Below, in pieces: positions 38,501-50,418 of a stretch of 64,000 nt of DNA (position 1 is the first letter of the stretch; each line of letters opens with the position of its first letter). A program made the translations under genes and the position numbers. The stretch is from contig NW_020170402.1 of assembly GCF_000524195.1 (NCBI RefSeq), positions 896,323 through 960,322 of the forward strand. Direction: 5' to 3'. The notes under the pieces are model-generated. The model saw only the letters and a list, made by a program, of their open reading frames with translations. It was not told where the DNA came from and ran no database searches. This DNA is from Echinococcus granulosus (lineage: Eukaryota > Platyhelminthes > Cestoda > Cyclophyllidea > Taeniidae).

Positions 38501-41500
38501 TAATGGCTTGGCATTCAACCTATGCCACCAGTCTTCCAACCCTTGTGTATGGCCATAATAAACCGGAGCCCGGACACATGAGTCTCTAAAACTATTTGAA
38601 ACAACTAAACCTTTGCGTCTATAATCGAATCAAGTTCGAAGGTACTGCAACAATTCCAAACGAAATACACCCACCATGCGTAGTGACTGAACATCTAGTC
38701 AAAATCGGGTCGAATTTCGCCCACTGCTCCGATTTCGAGTGTTGAATAATTGTACATAGTGAAATGAGATCAGATTTGAAGAAATTCGAAGCGCTACTAA
38801 AAGATCTACTTACAATGTTTACAATGAAGCAGCGTAATAACACGAATGCTCAGGTTAAGCCGAACCCTTTAGGCTTATCAAAGGTAAAACAAATTTAAAG
38901 AAAGATTAACCATATTAATTCTTAACAGGGTCACTACTACTCGTATATACCTGCTCCAACATTTAACTAAAGACCTCTAAACAGCTTCGGCTCGTAAAGA
39001 TTTGTCATCACATCTGGATCAGCCTAGGATAACTTCCTTCACTTCACCATCGGTGCTGAATCCGCATGTTTCCATTGCTTCCTCCTAATGCTTCTTTTGA
39101 CTTCCAAATGAAATCCTGTACCCGGCTTTGATCACGTTAAAGGATACGGATCAGAACATCTTGTCATTTCTAAGCAAAACGCCTCTTCAACTTAATCCAA
39201 CAGACAACTGCACCGTGTTACGCTGTACTGTACCCTAGATTACAATACAAGGCAGCGTTTAAATCCGCCGTAAGTCGACCCTCCAGAATTGCACGGCAGC
39301 AAATAATCGTTTTCACCGTTTACACAGAAGGAATCGGTTGCCTGTACAGTTTTATGGAAGGTTAGATGCCTGCTGATTAACTCAGATCAGGTGTTCCACT
39401 CGATGACTGAATGTTCAAAGGCCGAAGTCTTCAGTGATGATCAGACAAACAGGCTATGCGTGTTTATGCAAGGTCGACACCAATTAAATGTCTTAATGTT
39501 GAGCGTGCCATCATCAAACCGAACTATGCCCGAGGTCCTTGATGAACAGCGCGTAAACTGGCCCATGAACGCCAATGCAAGCCGACTATTAGGAGTAGCA
39601 AAGGGGCGGTTGCAACAATAGCATGGATTTTACACCCATGAAATTTGAGGTCTCCATTTAACTGGAACGCTACCGTATACATACTGAACACAGCAGTATT
39701 GTTTGCGTATGGCTAGTGAGAGGAGGTCAACAGGTCTGCACACTTTTGGGTTGGTTTTCCCCGACACTCAATTGCAACACCACAGTCACAACGGCCACAC
39801 CGGCACGCCTAAGCAGCCACCATGTACGGATTAGCACAAAGGTCCCAGGTGTGGGGTGAATTAGCAATTAAGTGTGGGGTGCGTAGGATCTACGTTAACC
39901 CACTTACGCTACAGCTGAGCCATAAAATCGTCAGATTTAAAAAAGAGTAGCATTTGTTTTAATTGTGCATACTATATACCCACTGCCGGCAAAGAGGCTC
40001 TTCCCATGTCAGTGACCATGCTCCTAGCGTCCCAGCCCTTCTATACGCTAATAATAAGCCTACATCCGGAAATGCAGGTGCTACGTTGGTAGTAGCTCAG
40101 TGGTATATGGTCTAAACTGTTTAATTTCTTGCGAAGAACAACGAGAGCTTTGGTTAATGGTTCAAATAAGGCAGATTTTTTATTCAACTGGAAATAGTAA
40201 TGTTCACAGTGACACTAATCCCCGAAGTTTGATTCGGTGACCACGAATAAGTCTAGGAACTAAAGATAATAGCGTCACTTTTCGGTCCAAAGCTAAGTAC
40301 AGAAGTTCACTACTTCAATTTAACCACCGTCTTAGCATCAAAATGGAGGAATCAAGTTCACAAAGTAGATTTGGCGATCGCACAATTAGCTCTCAGGAAT
40401 AAGGCACGGACTGCAAAAAAGGGTAAGAATGGATTTTATGCAAAAAAGTTAGTCAAGCTGCGTTTGAGCGTATGTGCGCAGTTCTCGGGGTAATCCTGTA
40501 GAATCCCAGATGACAAATCGCCCTGATAAATCAAAAGTAGTATGCAGCAGCCGTTTTCCGCCCCCTAGCTCAGGATTTAGTATCCAAGTTGCGTGTCGAA
40601 AGAGGCTTTGTTAAATCAGTACATACTGTAGGCATAGGCTATTATCAAAGCTGCTAAAACCGTGCATTCATAAGGTTTGACGACAACAATGCAGAGGATA
40701 GGCAAAAAGAACGATAATGCAACCCTACAAGAACCGCAAAAATGAGACTCCTAAATTTAGTGTTACCTAACACGGCCGCCACGAGCAACAAGTCACACCA
40801 CAAAATAGATCGCTTGGGTCTAAAACGATGAAATTTGTACGAATTGATCTGAGGATGATTACATCACTTTAAAAAGTAGCTTACATAGGTGTCTCTAAAG
40901 TTACTGGTCTCGCAATTTATAAATAACTCAAAAAAACTATCGGAACTCTTAGTAGCATAAATTGAGTAAAAATTAAATAGATTTGTCAGCTATCCTTTTA
41001 CTCAGATAAACTGGTTTTGCCCCTCCAACCAAAAAATAACTTGCTATCGGCTAGCGGCAGACTAATTAAAAGGGTCAAAATAGCGTGCAGAAATGGTCAC
41101 GCACGGTCTGAAGCAGGCGTCGCCAAAGTGCTGTTGACAGATAAAGGAGACAACGAGGAGAGAGTTATCCTGCCTCTTTCCAGCCCTCCGCTTGTCTCCA
41201 TCGTAGCCTTTGAGGAGGTAGCGTCTACGGCACCGGACAAACCCGGTAAGCACAAAACAAGCCAAATCCACAATCACATAGCCGATCTTGTGAAAAGACT
41301 TGCCGCCGTTGCTTTCCTAAGCAGGAGAAAGACTGTTGACAACAAACACCTGAGTAGTAAAGTCTTTGTCTCTGATTACTCTATTTGGGAACTCAACAAC
41401 ATCCGTACTCATACAAGCAGCACACTACAAAGTCAGTTGCAACCACGGTACAATGGCCAGGAGAGGACAGAGCGTACATTATCCACCGTTCAATGACTCT

Positions 41501-42753
41501 GTAAATGGCTCGATGCGTAATTTGATATAATTTGATGCGATGCTCCCAGTCCCTCTCCCTTGGTAAATGTTTAGAAAGGGTGAAAGCGCACAGGTTCACG
41601 CACGTTCCGGAAAGATTAGTAAAAAGTGCAGTCCCACGTTTTGTTTTTTTTTTAAATTAAATAAGGATTAAATTTAAAGCAACAACTAAAAACAAACTTT
41701 GGTATTGCGTAAGGCAGAAGATCAGGGTCTAGCTGATTGATAGAGACCGATAACTGGAGTGACTAAGTCAAAATTTGATTACTTTAACAGAAATAGCGAG
41801 CCGATTAAGCCCTTAGTACTAGTACATCACAAAATCTATTTGTGATAGCAAGGAACATTTAATTCATTTACGTCAAATAAAGACACTAAGCTAGTGGCGA
41901 TTACCGATGAGCATAATCATTCCTACTAAAGTGGCACAAGGGCAAAATAATTCTCGAATAAAGAAGAAAATGCAATCACACCAACATAACAATAACTGCG
42001 ATTAAATTAAGACACAAGGTGCAATGAGGAAAGATCAATTTAATTCTAGGAGACTGTAATTATATATGAACCCAGAGTGGAATAAGACATGGACGGCAAT
42101 CACCATCCAGACCATATGGAGCCTGTATGACTCCCTATTTTAACTTGCATTAAAAACTAACATGATAGAAGAGCACACTAAAGAAACTAACCCTTTACTC
42201 ATTAAACCGTATAAACACCCATTACCTGGTTACATGCAGGTAACCCACCAAGTGGGAACAATTAAAGTTGTAATTAGGAGAAGTTTGAACACACAATGAG
42301 TCCTAAATACATAGTAATTTCAAAACAAATGAAGAATACTGACATCCATTACTAACACTAAAATCATTCTGCATCCGACTTTTGCAAACATAAATATTGG
42401 CGGCATTAAAAGTCCAAATCTAGCTGAAAAGTCGAAACTCACCATGCGAACAGATATTTTCAATCTACAGCTCTCTAAAACATTTGTTTCGGGATTGATG
42501 TGCACCTTGCACTGAAATGTATGGGAACTATTGAAGTGCACGGAGTTATCCACCACAGAAACCCTGGAAATCAGATTTGTTACTAGAAGTGAAAGTACCT
42601 TTGGCTGTACTGATGGGAACTTCTGCGACTCAAGAGGCGTAATTTCGTGAAAAAGACCCCATTCACGTAAGGAACGGCCATTAAGCTGTCTATATTGACA
42701 GCTGCGTCAAATTGAAGCCTGCGTTTATTGCTTGTAAGAGGGACACAGGCCAT
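26573..42753 (-). CDS. FAM102: FAM102/EEIG family protein with N-terminal C2 (NT-C2) domain
   Basis: Complete seven-exon minus-strand gene: 42599-42753, 42443-42563, 41105-41316, 35710-36002, 31384-31632, 29396-29927 and 26573-26816. It totals 1806 bp, 601 residues, with every junction in phase. The NT-C2 domain spans roughly residues 10-165. It shows A-V-P-Y-V-N-G-V-F-F (human A-V-P-F-V-N-G-V-L-F), G-G-K-S-F-H-K-I-G-Y (GGKAYSKLGF), L-L-K-G-Y-D...R-Q-D-N-S-L-L (LLEGYD..RQDNSIL) and G-D-A-C-F-R-P (GDPCFKT). A long disordered Ser-rich tail follows, including S-H-S-R-N-S-S-F. The last exon holds a family-typical end: D-A-T-R...V-V-S-Q-V-L...N-L-F-V-D (human DDTR...IVEKIV...LRLFV). FAM102/EEIG proteins are cytoplasmic adaptors, EEIG1 being known from RANK signalling in osteoclasts; the tapeworm role is unknown. 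The final acceptor must be the CAG ending at 26817, because the first AG of that cluster would shift the frame. The 35-bp first intron contrasts with 1.1-5.1 kb later introns. Confidence 0.9.
26817..29395 (-). other. FAM102 intron 6
   Basis: A 2.6-kb intron with donor GTGAGA. Its 3' end has a cluster of AGs (…GACAG, …AACAG, …GGCAG); only the last restores the conserved reading frame. No nested gene was seen. Confidence 0.75.
29928..31383 (-). other. FAM102 intron 5
   Basis: A 1.5-kb phase-1 intron, donor GTGAGG and acceptor TTCACTTACAG. The minus-strand frame at 30944-31201 has possible splice signals but cannot be fitted without breaking the phase of the flanking exons. Confidence 0.75.
31633..35709 (-). 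other. FAM102 intron 4
   Basis: A 4.1-kb phase-1 intron, donor GTAAGT and acceptor CCTTTGCAG. Short frames at 31697-31939 and 33643-33879 on the same strand could be alternative exons, but nothing in the sequence requires them. Confidence 0.7.
36003..41104 (-). other. FAM102 intron 3, with an assembly gap
   Basis: A 5.1-kb phase-2 intron with donor GTGCGT and acceptor GGGTCTCTAG. It contains the N gap at 37572-37671. No nested gene is supported. The open frame beside the gap (37421-37571, minus) ends at a GTATGA donor but in phase 0, which does not match either neighbouring exon. Confidence 0.7.
37572..37671. other. Assembly gap (100 N)
   Basis: Run of 100 N inside FAM102 intron 3. Confidence 0.99.
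41317..42442 (-). other. FAM102 intron 2
   Basis: A 1.1-kb phase-0 intron, donor GTGAGT and acceptor CTCCTGCTTAG. It interrupts the C2 domain between R-M and E-S-N-G-G-K. Confidence 0.8.
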
Positions 42754-43529
42754 TTTCCTACCAACGGAAACCTCCGCACGATAGAGCACTCAGAAAACGG
42801 ACTAGTCTGTAAAATCGGCCCAGAGCTCACGAAAAAGCAGAAATGCAATTGGCCACATTGAACCACGCGGTGTTACATTGGATGATATCAACGAACGCTA
42901 AAATGAGTTAGTGTTTATATACCAGCCATATTGAAAACTCAACAAGTCAAGCGTAGATAAAGTTATTCGCTAGATAAGCTTTTTAAAATAGTGTGCACAA
43001 ACTTGGCAAGCTTCTAATTTTGGATGACAAGGGAAATTTGACAGCAGTTTTAATTAATAGTATATGAAAAATAATAGAACTCTACCATTAACCTCCATGC
43101 ATTATAGTTTTGAAACCTCATTTTCAAGTATTGTTGCCTCATTTGCTTATGTTTTGCTATTTTGCAACATGTTCCCCATTAAATTTTGAGAACCTTTGTA
43201 CTTGTATTTTAAATAATGTTGTATTGCCGGAACAAACAAATACCGTCTGCACCATTTAACTGCGACCTATTTGTAAAACTTGTTCTAGTGCTTGATCATT
43301 TTGTCTTTGCAGTCTTTGCTTTTGCGTGGATGGAGATCGGTAGGCAGATATGAGGGTAAAATCAGTGAATTTGTAATAAACAAGGAAGATTGGTGCCAAC
43401 TATGAGTCTTTACCGGCTATGCTAATTGCGGTAATTCTGCAGACCATGCATTTCTTAATTCTAATAGGCTTTGTGGCTCCTCGAAACTTCCCCGAAGGCG
43501 AAATAAGACTTAATATTGGAGAATTATAC
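42754..43529. other. Upstream region of FAM102
   Basis: Holds the 5' UTR and promoter of the minus-strand FAM102 gene. It is AT-rich and I see no defensible core promoter motif or other gene. Confidence 0.5.
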
Positions 43530-44030
43530 ATACATATACACATATGTGGAGCGAGACTCCTCGGTCTTCGCTTCCCGATTCCTAGCGTTCCTAGACAAGC
43601 CCGGTTGGTTTGCTTTGGACATCTTTATTAAAGACGACAAGATGTATAGGGAAAATACAATATTCAAGAAGGAGGGGAGCCGCAGTCACTAGGTAAGGGA
43701 GAGGGCGATCCCGTTACCAGGTTCCAATTTTCTGCTTGCCTCCTCCCTGAGAGACAAATTCAAACAACATAAGTATTACACATATACACATGTAGGGCGA
43801 GACTCACAGGTCTCCTCTTCCCTGTTCCTAGTGTTCTTGGAACAACCCGGTTGATTTAATTTTGACATATTTACTAAGGGGGAATGATCGGGAGAATAAG
43901 TAAAACGTTTAGGGCGGGGAGGAACCGCAATCACACCTTGGCACAGAAGGTGACGACCCTCTCACCAGGTTCGAATTCTTAGCTTGCCCCCTCCCTGAAA
44001 GGCACATTAAAACAACATAAGTATTACATA
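43530..44030. repeat. Two-copy tandem repeat, about 248 bp per unit
   Basis: Unit one (about 43530-43778) and unit two (about 43779-44030) align along their length. Both begin near ACATATACACAT, run through GCGAGACTC, the CCCGGTTG/CCCGGTTGATTT block, a GAGG(A/G) purine stretch and a CCAGGTTC block, and end in CAAACAACATAAGTATTACA or a close variant. The copies are clearly diverged. Each has a pol III B-box-like stretch (GGTTCCAATTT at 43720-43730; GGTTCGAATTC at 43969-43979). No A box or tRNA fold was convincing. Confidence 0.8.
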
Positions 44031-46779
44031 CATATATATGTATTTTTAACATACAGAAGGGGGTGTAGCTCCTATCATGCCTCAAAGCCAGTCCGCTTGG
44101 CGAAGGTACAGTGATCCATACATGAATTGTCCATTTTCCAAAAGCAATCAGCCAATGTATTACAGTCTTCGGATAAATCAATAACTTCAGTAGCTTCAAT
44201 TATTATAATGTAACACCCCGAATCTTCCCCAAAATCATAAAATGCCAAAACAGTGTGGCAGAACGCATGCTACCACTATATCCTACTGGGCTACTACCAT
44301 AGCCCGAATGTTATTGCGGAGCGAAATCATAACATGAAGAAACTGGAAACGTCACATAAGGCCACTGCTTAGCACTTTAGATTTATGGATGGATACGATT
44401 GTACTATGAATTGAGAATAATTACTTTGTACTGATCCCGAGCGGAGAGGAGCCAATGCCATAAATCCAAGCAGATTTCGCAAACCATTTTACCTTTTTCT
44501 AAAAAACAGAAAATGCAGCTGGTAATGCTATTTGCAATATCTTATGGTAGTGAGCTGCAACTTTGCCCTGTTGGCTTAAATGCATCACTGGGGGCCAAAC
44601 ACGCATACCTACTCTTCTTGACTTGGTTCTAACGATGCAGTAATTTTATAAATGTAGACAGGAAATTAAGGGTCAGGTGGGGATTTTAATTCTGCAGGAC
44701 ATCAATATTAACAGCAGTAGCAACTATTTGAGCCCAACACAGAAAAGCAAAGTGGAGCGATAGGAATAGTGTGAGGGTAACTCAGTAGAGGAGGCGATAG
44801 TAATTGAAACAAAGGTAACGAGAAGAGGAAAGGATTGTGTGAATTATTGGCGTTAATTTACGACCCTTTCTCAGTGTCTTCGTGGTTTCATTTGTAAATA
44901 GCAGATGACTTCCTTCTGTGATTTTGAGGCCCAGTATCAGGCGAGTCCTGTAACAGATTTCTCAACGCTGCCACTGAAGTAGCATCCGACTTATCTCTGA
45001 CGCCGTTAAAAGTCATGCAATTCTGAGGTGGGCTTACTAAAGAAGACTATAGAGCCAGTGGGACCAGAGCTATGCAGTAACATGAGTAGGTGAATTGAAT
45101 GACCCTTGTAGTCATGTTCACAGTTTAAAATATGCGTATATAACCATCTCAAGTGGCTGGTAAATGATTGAAAGCAGCAAGCCTTGATCTATAGTAATAT
45201 ATCGCAAGTACCAAAACTTATGGACCTCATGGGTGGGTACGTATTTTTTGAATCCAATAAAACTCTAATGGGAGAAATTGTAGGTTGCTAGCTTTAAAAC
45301 CAGTAGAGGGCAGCTTTGCTAGTTGAAAAGGTAAACGTTGTCAAATATGTCGGCAAAACGATAGTGCCATTCAATTATCCCCCCAAAAAGCGTTTTTTCT
45401 GGTCCCTCTCTAGGTCAGCCTTTCGCATCAGTTCGCAAACAGGCATATTTTTAGTCTAATAGTTGTGCCAGTGTAACCGTACAGAGGAGGGATGTAAAAG
45501 GTAATCTAAATTAGCCCTATCGAGGAGAGTGGAAAGGAGCACGTGAGTAAACACACAACTGAAACATATTTAGGGCTTCAAGTGGCTTCTTTTTAGCCTT
45601 GATTAAGAAGGAACCGGACATGAAATCGGTTGTAGGATATCGGTGCTGATGGTCACGTTAAAAGACGGTGGAAGTGGCCACCAACTTTTACTTGCGTTCG
45701 TTCCTCCTACTAGAAATTGTGGGAAGGCAAATAAAATTTTAAGATATACGAGATGTCAGACTGTCTGCCGTGAGAGTGATGGAACGCCTTCCTGCGGGGT
45801 GGTGTTAACACGAGGTTATACCATCTACGATACAGTATTTCTCAAACGTGGTTACATACGTATCTTTTTGTTTACACTTGCAAACGCCAATGTACTTGAA
45901 GACCTACATCTGGTTCTAGCAATTGCATATTTGAGTTACATACTTTGTGTGCCTTTTTGAAAAGAACGTTACAAGAGGCGCTCAAGTCAAATCGGGAGCT
46001 TAGATTCTTCAAGAGTTGTAGAGTGCCCTTCGAGAAGTACAAAGCGTGGTCATTTGCCGATATAGCCCTCTTCTACAACATTCACTCAATTTCTCCAGTG
46101 TTTAACCAATATCTAACAGGTAGCTTTGAAAGCGATATATATGCATCGCGTCTAAACCATTCTAGGGCGGCCTACTGGTCCCTGAAGTGGCAAATGTCCG
46201 TAAATGAACAGGTTTGCAGCAGCTTTGTATAACTGTGTCATACAACAGGCTATGCGTCGATCAGACATCCGGAACTCAGCATTTCACGTGCTGAATATTC
46301 ACAGGCTTGTCTGCGTGCACTTAACTGAGTAAAACGCTACGTGCGGGAGGCAATCATGGCGCTACACTGAATTCAACTCGGTTTTGTCTTCGTTGAGCGA
46401 AGCGATGGGCCTTAAATGGAAAGGTCTATTTTGTGCTCTAGCCAAATCATTTTCTTATCACATTATTCATCCCATCGCTACATTACCGCAGAAGTAAGAA
46501 GTGATCCCCAAACTCGAGAATAGGAGGCGGCAGATAAAATAGCCACCAAATAGAGTCCAAATACGAAATGACGAAAATTTTTACAGGTGACGTGGGCGGG
46601 GAAGACATGCAATTTTCCACTTGTGTTGAAACGGTGTAGAAGAAATGTGACAAATCGGAAACAGCTAAAGGGGTTGCCGAAGGAACTTTATTTCGCAACA
46701 CTACAAGACGACAACTTACCGCTCAGTTCAATCTACCTGTTGTGTAACTGTGAAATCTTTTGCCAAGTGAAGTGCAATA
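44031..46779. other. Intergenic DNA, no gene supported
   Basis: Two overlapping plus-strand open frames, 45643-45960 and 45945-46232, are longer than most and the second has somewhat codon-like third positions. They lack an ATG-led structure, splice chain or family resemblance. I do not call them genes. Confidence 0.45.
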
Positions 46780-47817
46780 TGCTGGTTGATTAACCCATGG
46801 ATTCGGAAAAGAGGCTACTTAGGTACTCCGACATTGTAGCTTCGCCATAAAAGTTTACCTCTGAGCCATGTCATTAGACACCAATCCCTTCTCTACATCA
46901 TAAATACATATTCTGCCCAAGTATTGTGTCTGCTTTCGTCTTCAGGGAAGTCTCGGGGCGCGCCATTAGTGGCAACTGAAAGCGAACCCAAACCATCCTT
47001 ATTTCCACTGATGGGTGGTAAACCCTGGTGGGGCTGAAGTGAACATGTTGCGGATGGCAGAATCGGTGACGATTCCTGACAGAGCGGCTGAAAATGACTT
47101 TTACCTTTGTCAACTGCCCCAATTCTGTAGTCCGTACGGAGCCTATTTATAAATTTTAGGAAGATATCTCCAATACCTGCATGGAGACATCAGTTACGTG
47201 AAGACGCAATACCTTCAGTTCTCTACTTACTGGGTAAATGCCAGACATGACTCAGTTTTGAAGTGAGAGCAAAGTGGAAGGGAGAACTATGAGTGAAGCC
47301 CTTCCCCCACGAACTTTGTAAAATCCAGTCCTTTGTTACTTGACTCCTCTTTTAGAGCAGGGTTCCTACGTCTAGCTGTGAGCACGTGTGATGACCAGTG
47401 CACTCCTCATCCCCTATTCTATCTCTCGTACGGGACGCAACTCCAGATCCAGTAGAATTGCCAAAGGGGGCCAGTAACTTTACGCCCAAATATCTTCTCA
47501 GTTGCGCGCAAGTTTGGTGACTGGCACGGGTAATTCGTTGGTGTTTTTCGTACAGCGCTGATTACTTTGTGATAGCTGATACTGGAGAATGATCGAGGGG
47601 ATTGCTAGCCATAATGCTCAACAGGTGAAGGGCTGTAGAATGCGTTGGTTACTTGTTCAACTCTCGGTTTTGGCAAAGGAGCCACGTAGAGTCTCCGTCA
47701 TTGTACCTTCGCCATGTGGGCTGGCCTCCAAGTCAAGCCCTTCTTTTCGTGAGCAATGCATATTCTGCCCGAGTATTATGCCTTCCTTCGTCTTCAGGAA
47801 TATCTCGGAGTGCTACA
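46780..47817 (+). mobile_element. Third TRIM, decayed
   Basis: An element of about 1 kb with the same order of blocks as the other two. The diverged 5' LTR is about 46780-46964, with the TACATATTCTGCCC and CTTTCGTCTTCAGGGAAG segments. The interior shares TTGCGCGCAAGTTTGGTGAC-type sequence with the 1059-2046 element. The 3' LTR is about 47641-47817, ending GGAGTGCTACA. The region after the 5' LTR, TTAGTGGCAACTGAAAGCG, is a mutated form of the primer-binding site. No target duplication is visible, and the LTRs differ strongly. Boundaries are good at the right end and approximate at the left. Confidence 0.82.
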
Positions 47818-50418
47818 GGTAGCATGAAGCCGAACTCAGCCCACATCTCTACCATTAAGCTCCCAGCCCTTCATCACTACCAAGCTTGGCGCTAGTAATG
47901 ACTTAAGACTTTGCCAGAAAACATTATAGAATTTAAGTTTAAGAATTTTTAGGGAAGCTAATTTAGGCAAATGTTTCTGCGAAAAATGGGTAACGTAGGA
48001 ATACACCCTTCTAACCCTTACATTGCCAAACGGCTTCCCACGATGCGGTTCAGAACCCGACCTTTCACTGGACTTGATTCTTTTCTATCGGTAATGGGAA
48101 ATCTTCCTACTTCTCAGTCTTCTGCGAATGCACCTCAATGCTGGAGGCATGGCCTTCCGCTCAGGCCACCAATGGCACCAGTCTCTTGGTCGTACTGTAC
48201 ACGTTTGACATTAAAGCCGAACTCGCCCGTCTCGTACATTGCCTTAACTGTTTTCAGCCATATCATGTAACATAGCTATCGACTAGTTTCCACATCTACT
48301 AAGAAAAAAAGCCAGCCATCGTCTTTACCTTCAGGCAACATTAGCAGTAGGAAGAGACACGTAACCCCAAGCACTCAAATTGCGCTGAAGAAGCAAAGCG
48401 ATATTTGATACCAAATTTTAATGGGGCAAAAAGGCAGAGAAGGACATGCAAAAGAGCGTTCAAGTGAATAACGGTGTCAGCTGAACCTAGTGGTCCTGTT
48501 TGCACAATTTACGTTGTCTACTCAAGACGAAAGGTTTGACCAACATTAAACAGTATCCAGGAGCCTTCTGCTCTCGAATCAATTCAGCTAGCGCGGCCAA
48601 AATCTACAAGGGGTCATGCTTGCAAGAGACTTCGTAAGAGTTTGCTATAGGCAAATTTCCGTAGGATAGACGATTGACATACGAACTACGCTCACCGTAG
48701 AAAGTCGTCTAGTCTCAAGCAACACATGGCAAATAGATCCCATAATTTGGTTCCCAATCAGAACCATCATTGAGTTCAAGGATTGTCGCGCGGACGAGAA
48801 GTAGCGTCGTACGCTACCGGTAGGCGACCCTAGCACATCCAACAGTCTCGTAATCTCCGAGACAGTGGAGGGAGAGTCAAGGAGACCCTCGAAGTTAGCG
48901 GTCTCAAAGATGCCAAGAACGTGTATCACTCTACACGATCCCACCCCTCAATCTCCTCCCACTTTGTCACTAAGCTGGTGGCATGGGGGTCCGCTCATGC
49001 CATCAGAATCACCACTACGGAAATCAACCAACCACAGTTTCCTTGAATCGCGATCCGCCTTAGTAATAGCCAAAGAGCACAGTCACACTGCAGTGGAAAA
49101 AAATATGAGAAAAAAGCGCCAATTCGTATCAGGTCATATCAAATACGATACGCAAGATCAGATCAAAAGTGCGCAAGAGCAGGCGCATTATCCAACCGGT
49201 CAGCTAAAATCACTCACCCCTTACTGCATCCTTTAATTCAAGTGCATAAAAAATCCTCTCTCCGCCTGGAGGACACTTAAAGCTATGCTGCACCAGACCA
49301 TTTCCTGTGCTATGCCTGTAAGTGTACTTGGCTAAACAGTTAGGCTAAATTGTACTTACTACACCATTAACCTGTACTTTTAAGACGAGGCAATGCGAAA
49401 GAGCGGAAGTGGTACCATGCACTTCATTGCAAGAGCTTTTCCAGCCTTTCGTGTGGATCTACATCTCCAAGTCCCTCTGCAGTTATTTCAAATAGAGCTA
49501 CTTCAAGAATGGTACCTTAGTATACCTTCAGGAGAAAAGCCAGCACCACGTTGGGAGCAGTGTTGATGGACCCATCTCAGAAGTAGCAATCCCGATTTTG
49601 GTGAGTGAGCAACAAACCAGAATGTCACAAAAGGAAGGCATCACAAGAATAGGAAAGCTGTCGAAATCACGACAGCCTTTAAAAACCACCAGCATCCTGA
49701 GTCCTGCCCAATTGCCAGTAACAGAACTGCTGTGAAAAAGCCAAACAGGCGGATGAGTGGCATTGGAGCAGCAACAAAGCGAAGAGGAATAAACACTGAC
49801 CGTGACTTGACAGATCTATTCCAAATTTAAAATTCCACTCTTTTTAGGCAGATGTCCCCCAATCAAAAAAAGAGCTATACTCGAAATGCAATCCTCTTAG
49901 GGCATCGTCCGATTCTCAGCAACAAAGTGACGAGTAAATACTTCTTCAAAGGAGCTTACAACCAAGTCAGCAGTTAGTTCTAAGTATCTGGTAGCTGTGC
50001 CATAGAACCGTTGGGAAACTCCTGAACCCAAATTAAATGTGGCAGTAATTTTCTTGACTACTTTTCTATTGTTTAAATAAAACCATCCGCAGAGAGCGCC
50101 AAATGATGAGGGAGACGGAGAAGTAAACCGACCTCCCGGGCTCCTACAATTGAGCCACCACACAAATGATAAACCAATTGCCCGTGTATGACTGGTCTGC
50201 TACCCCTTTCTGTACGATAATAAAACTGTTTCCGGAATTCCATACCTTCATGGGTAAATTAAGCAAGGCACGTGCAGCTACCAAGCCTTCGATTTACCTG
50301 CTTCCAAACTAGCATCCTATTAGGGGTAATTCAAGGCTGTATGCAACCATGCGCTCCTTCATTGATGAGTTAAAAGCAAAAAAAATCAAAATCAAATATA
50401 AAATGATCAAGGCCGTAC
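47818..50418. other. Intergenic DNA downstream of HS6ST
   Basis: No gene supported. A minus-strand frame at 48645-48944 reads about 75 codons to a GTGAGC donor-like site but has no recognisable homology and no clear acceptor. The HS6ST 3' UTR must begin at 50418; I see no AATAAA close by. Confidence 0.45.

Noticed and set aside
40089..40170. tRNA-like A box (TAGCTCAGTGGTATA) and B box (GGTTCAAAT)
   Set aside because: The acceptor and anticodon stems do not pair, so this is not a tRNA; only box-like similarity remains.
41017..41496. 159-codon plus-strand open frame
   Set aside because: It is antisense to FAM102 exon 3 (41105-41316), whose minus-strand translation matches the C2 domain well. 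The plus frame has no recognisable family.
45643..46232. Two overlapping plus-strand frames of 105 and 95 codons
   Set aside because: Different frames, no clear splice chain and no family match. The second has some coding flavour and deserves an RNA-seq look, but I cannot support a gene.
48645..48944. Minus-strand frame ending at a GTGAGC donor-like site
   Set aside because: No acceptor that keeps frame was found and the translation matches nothing known; a 75-codon run can arise by chance.
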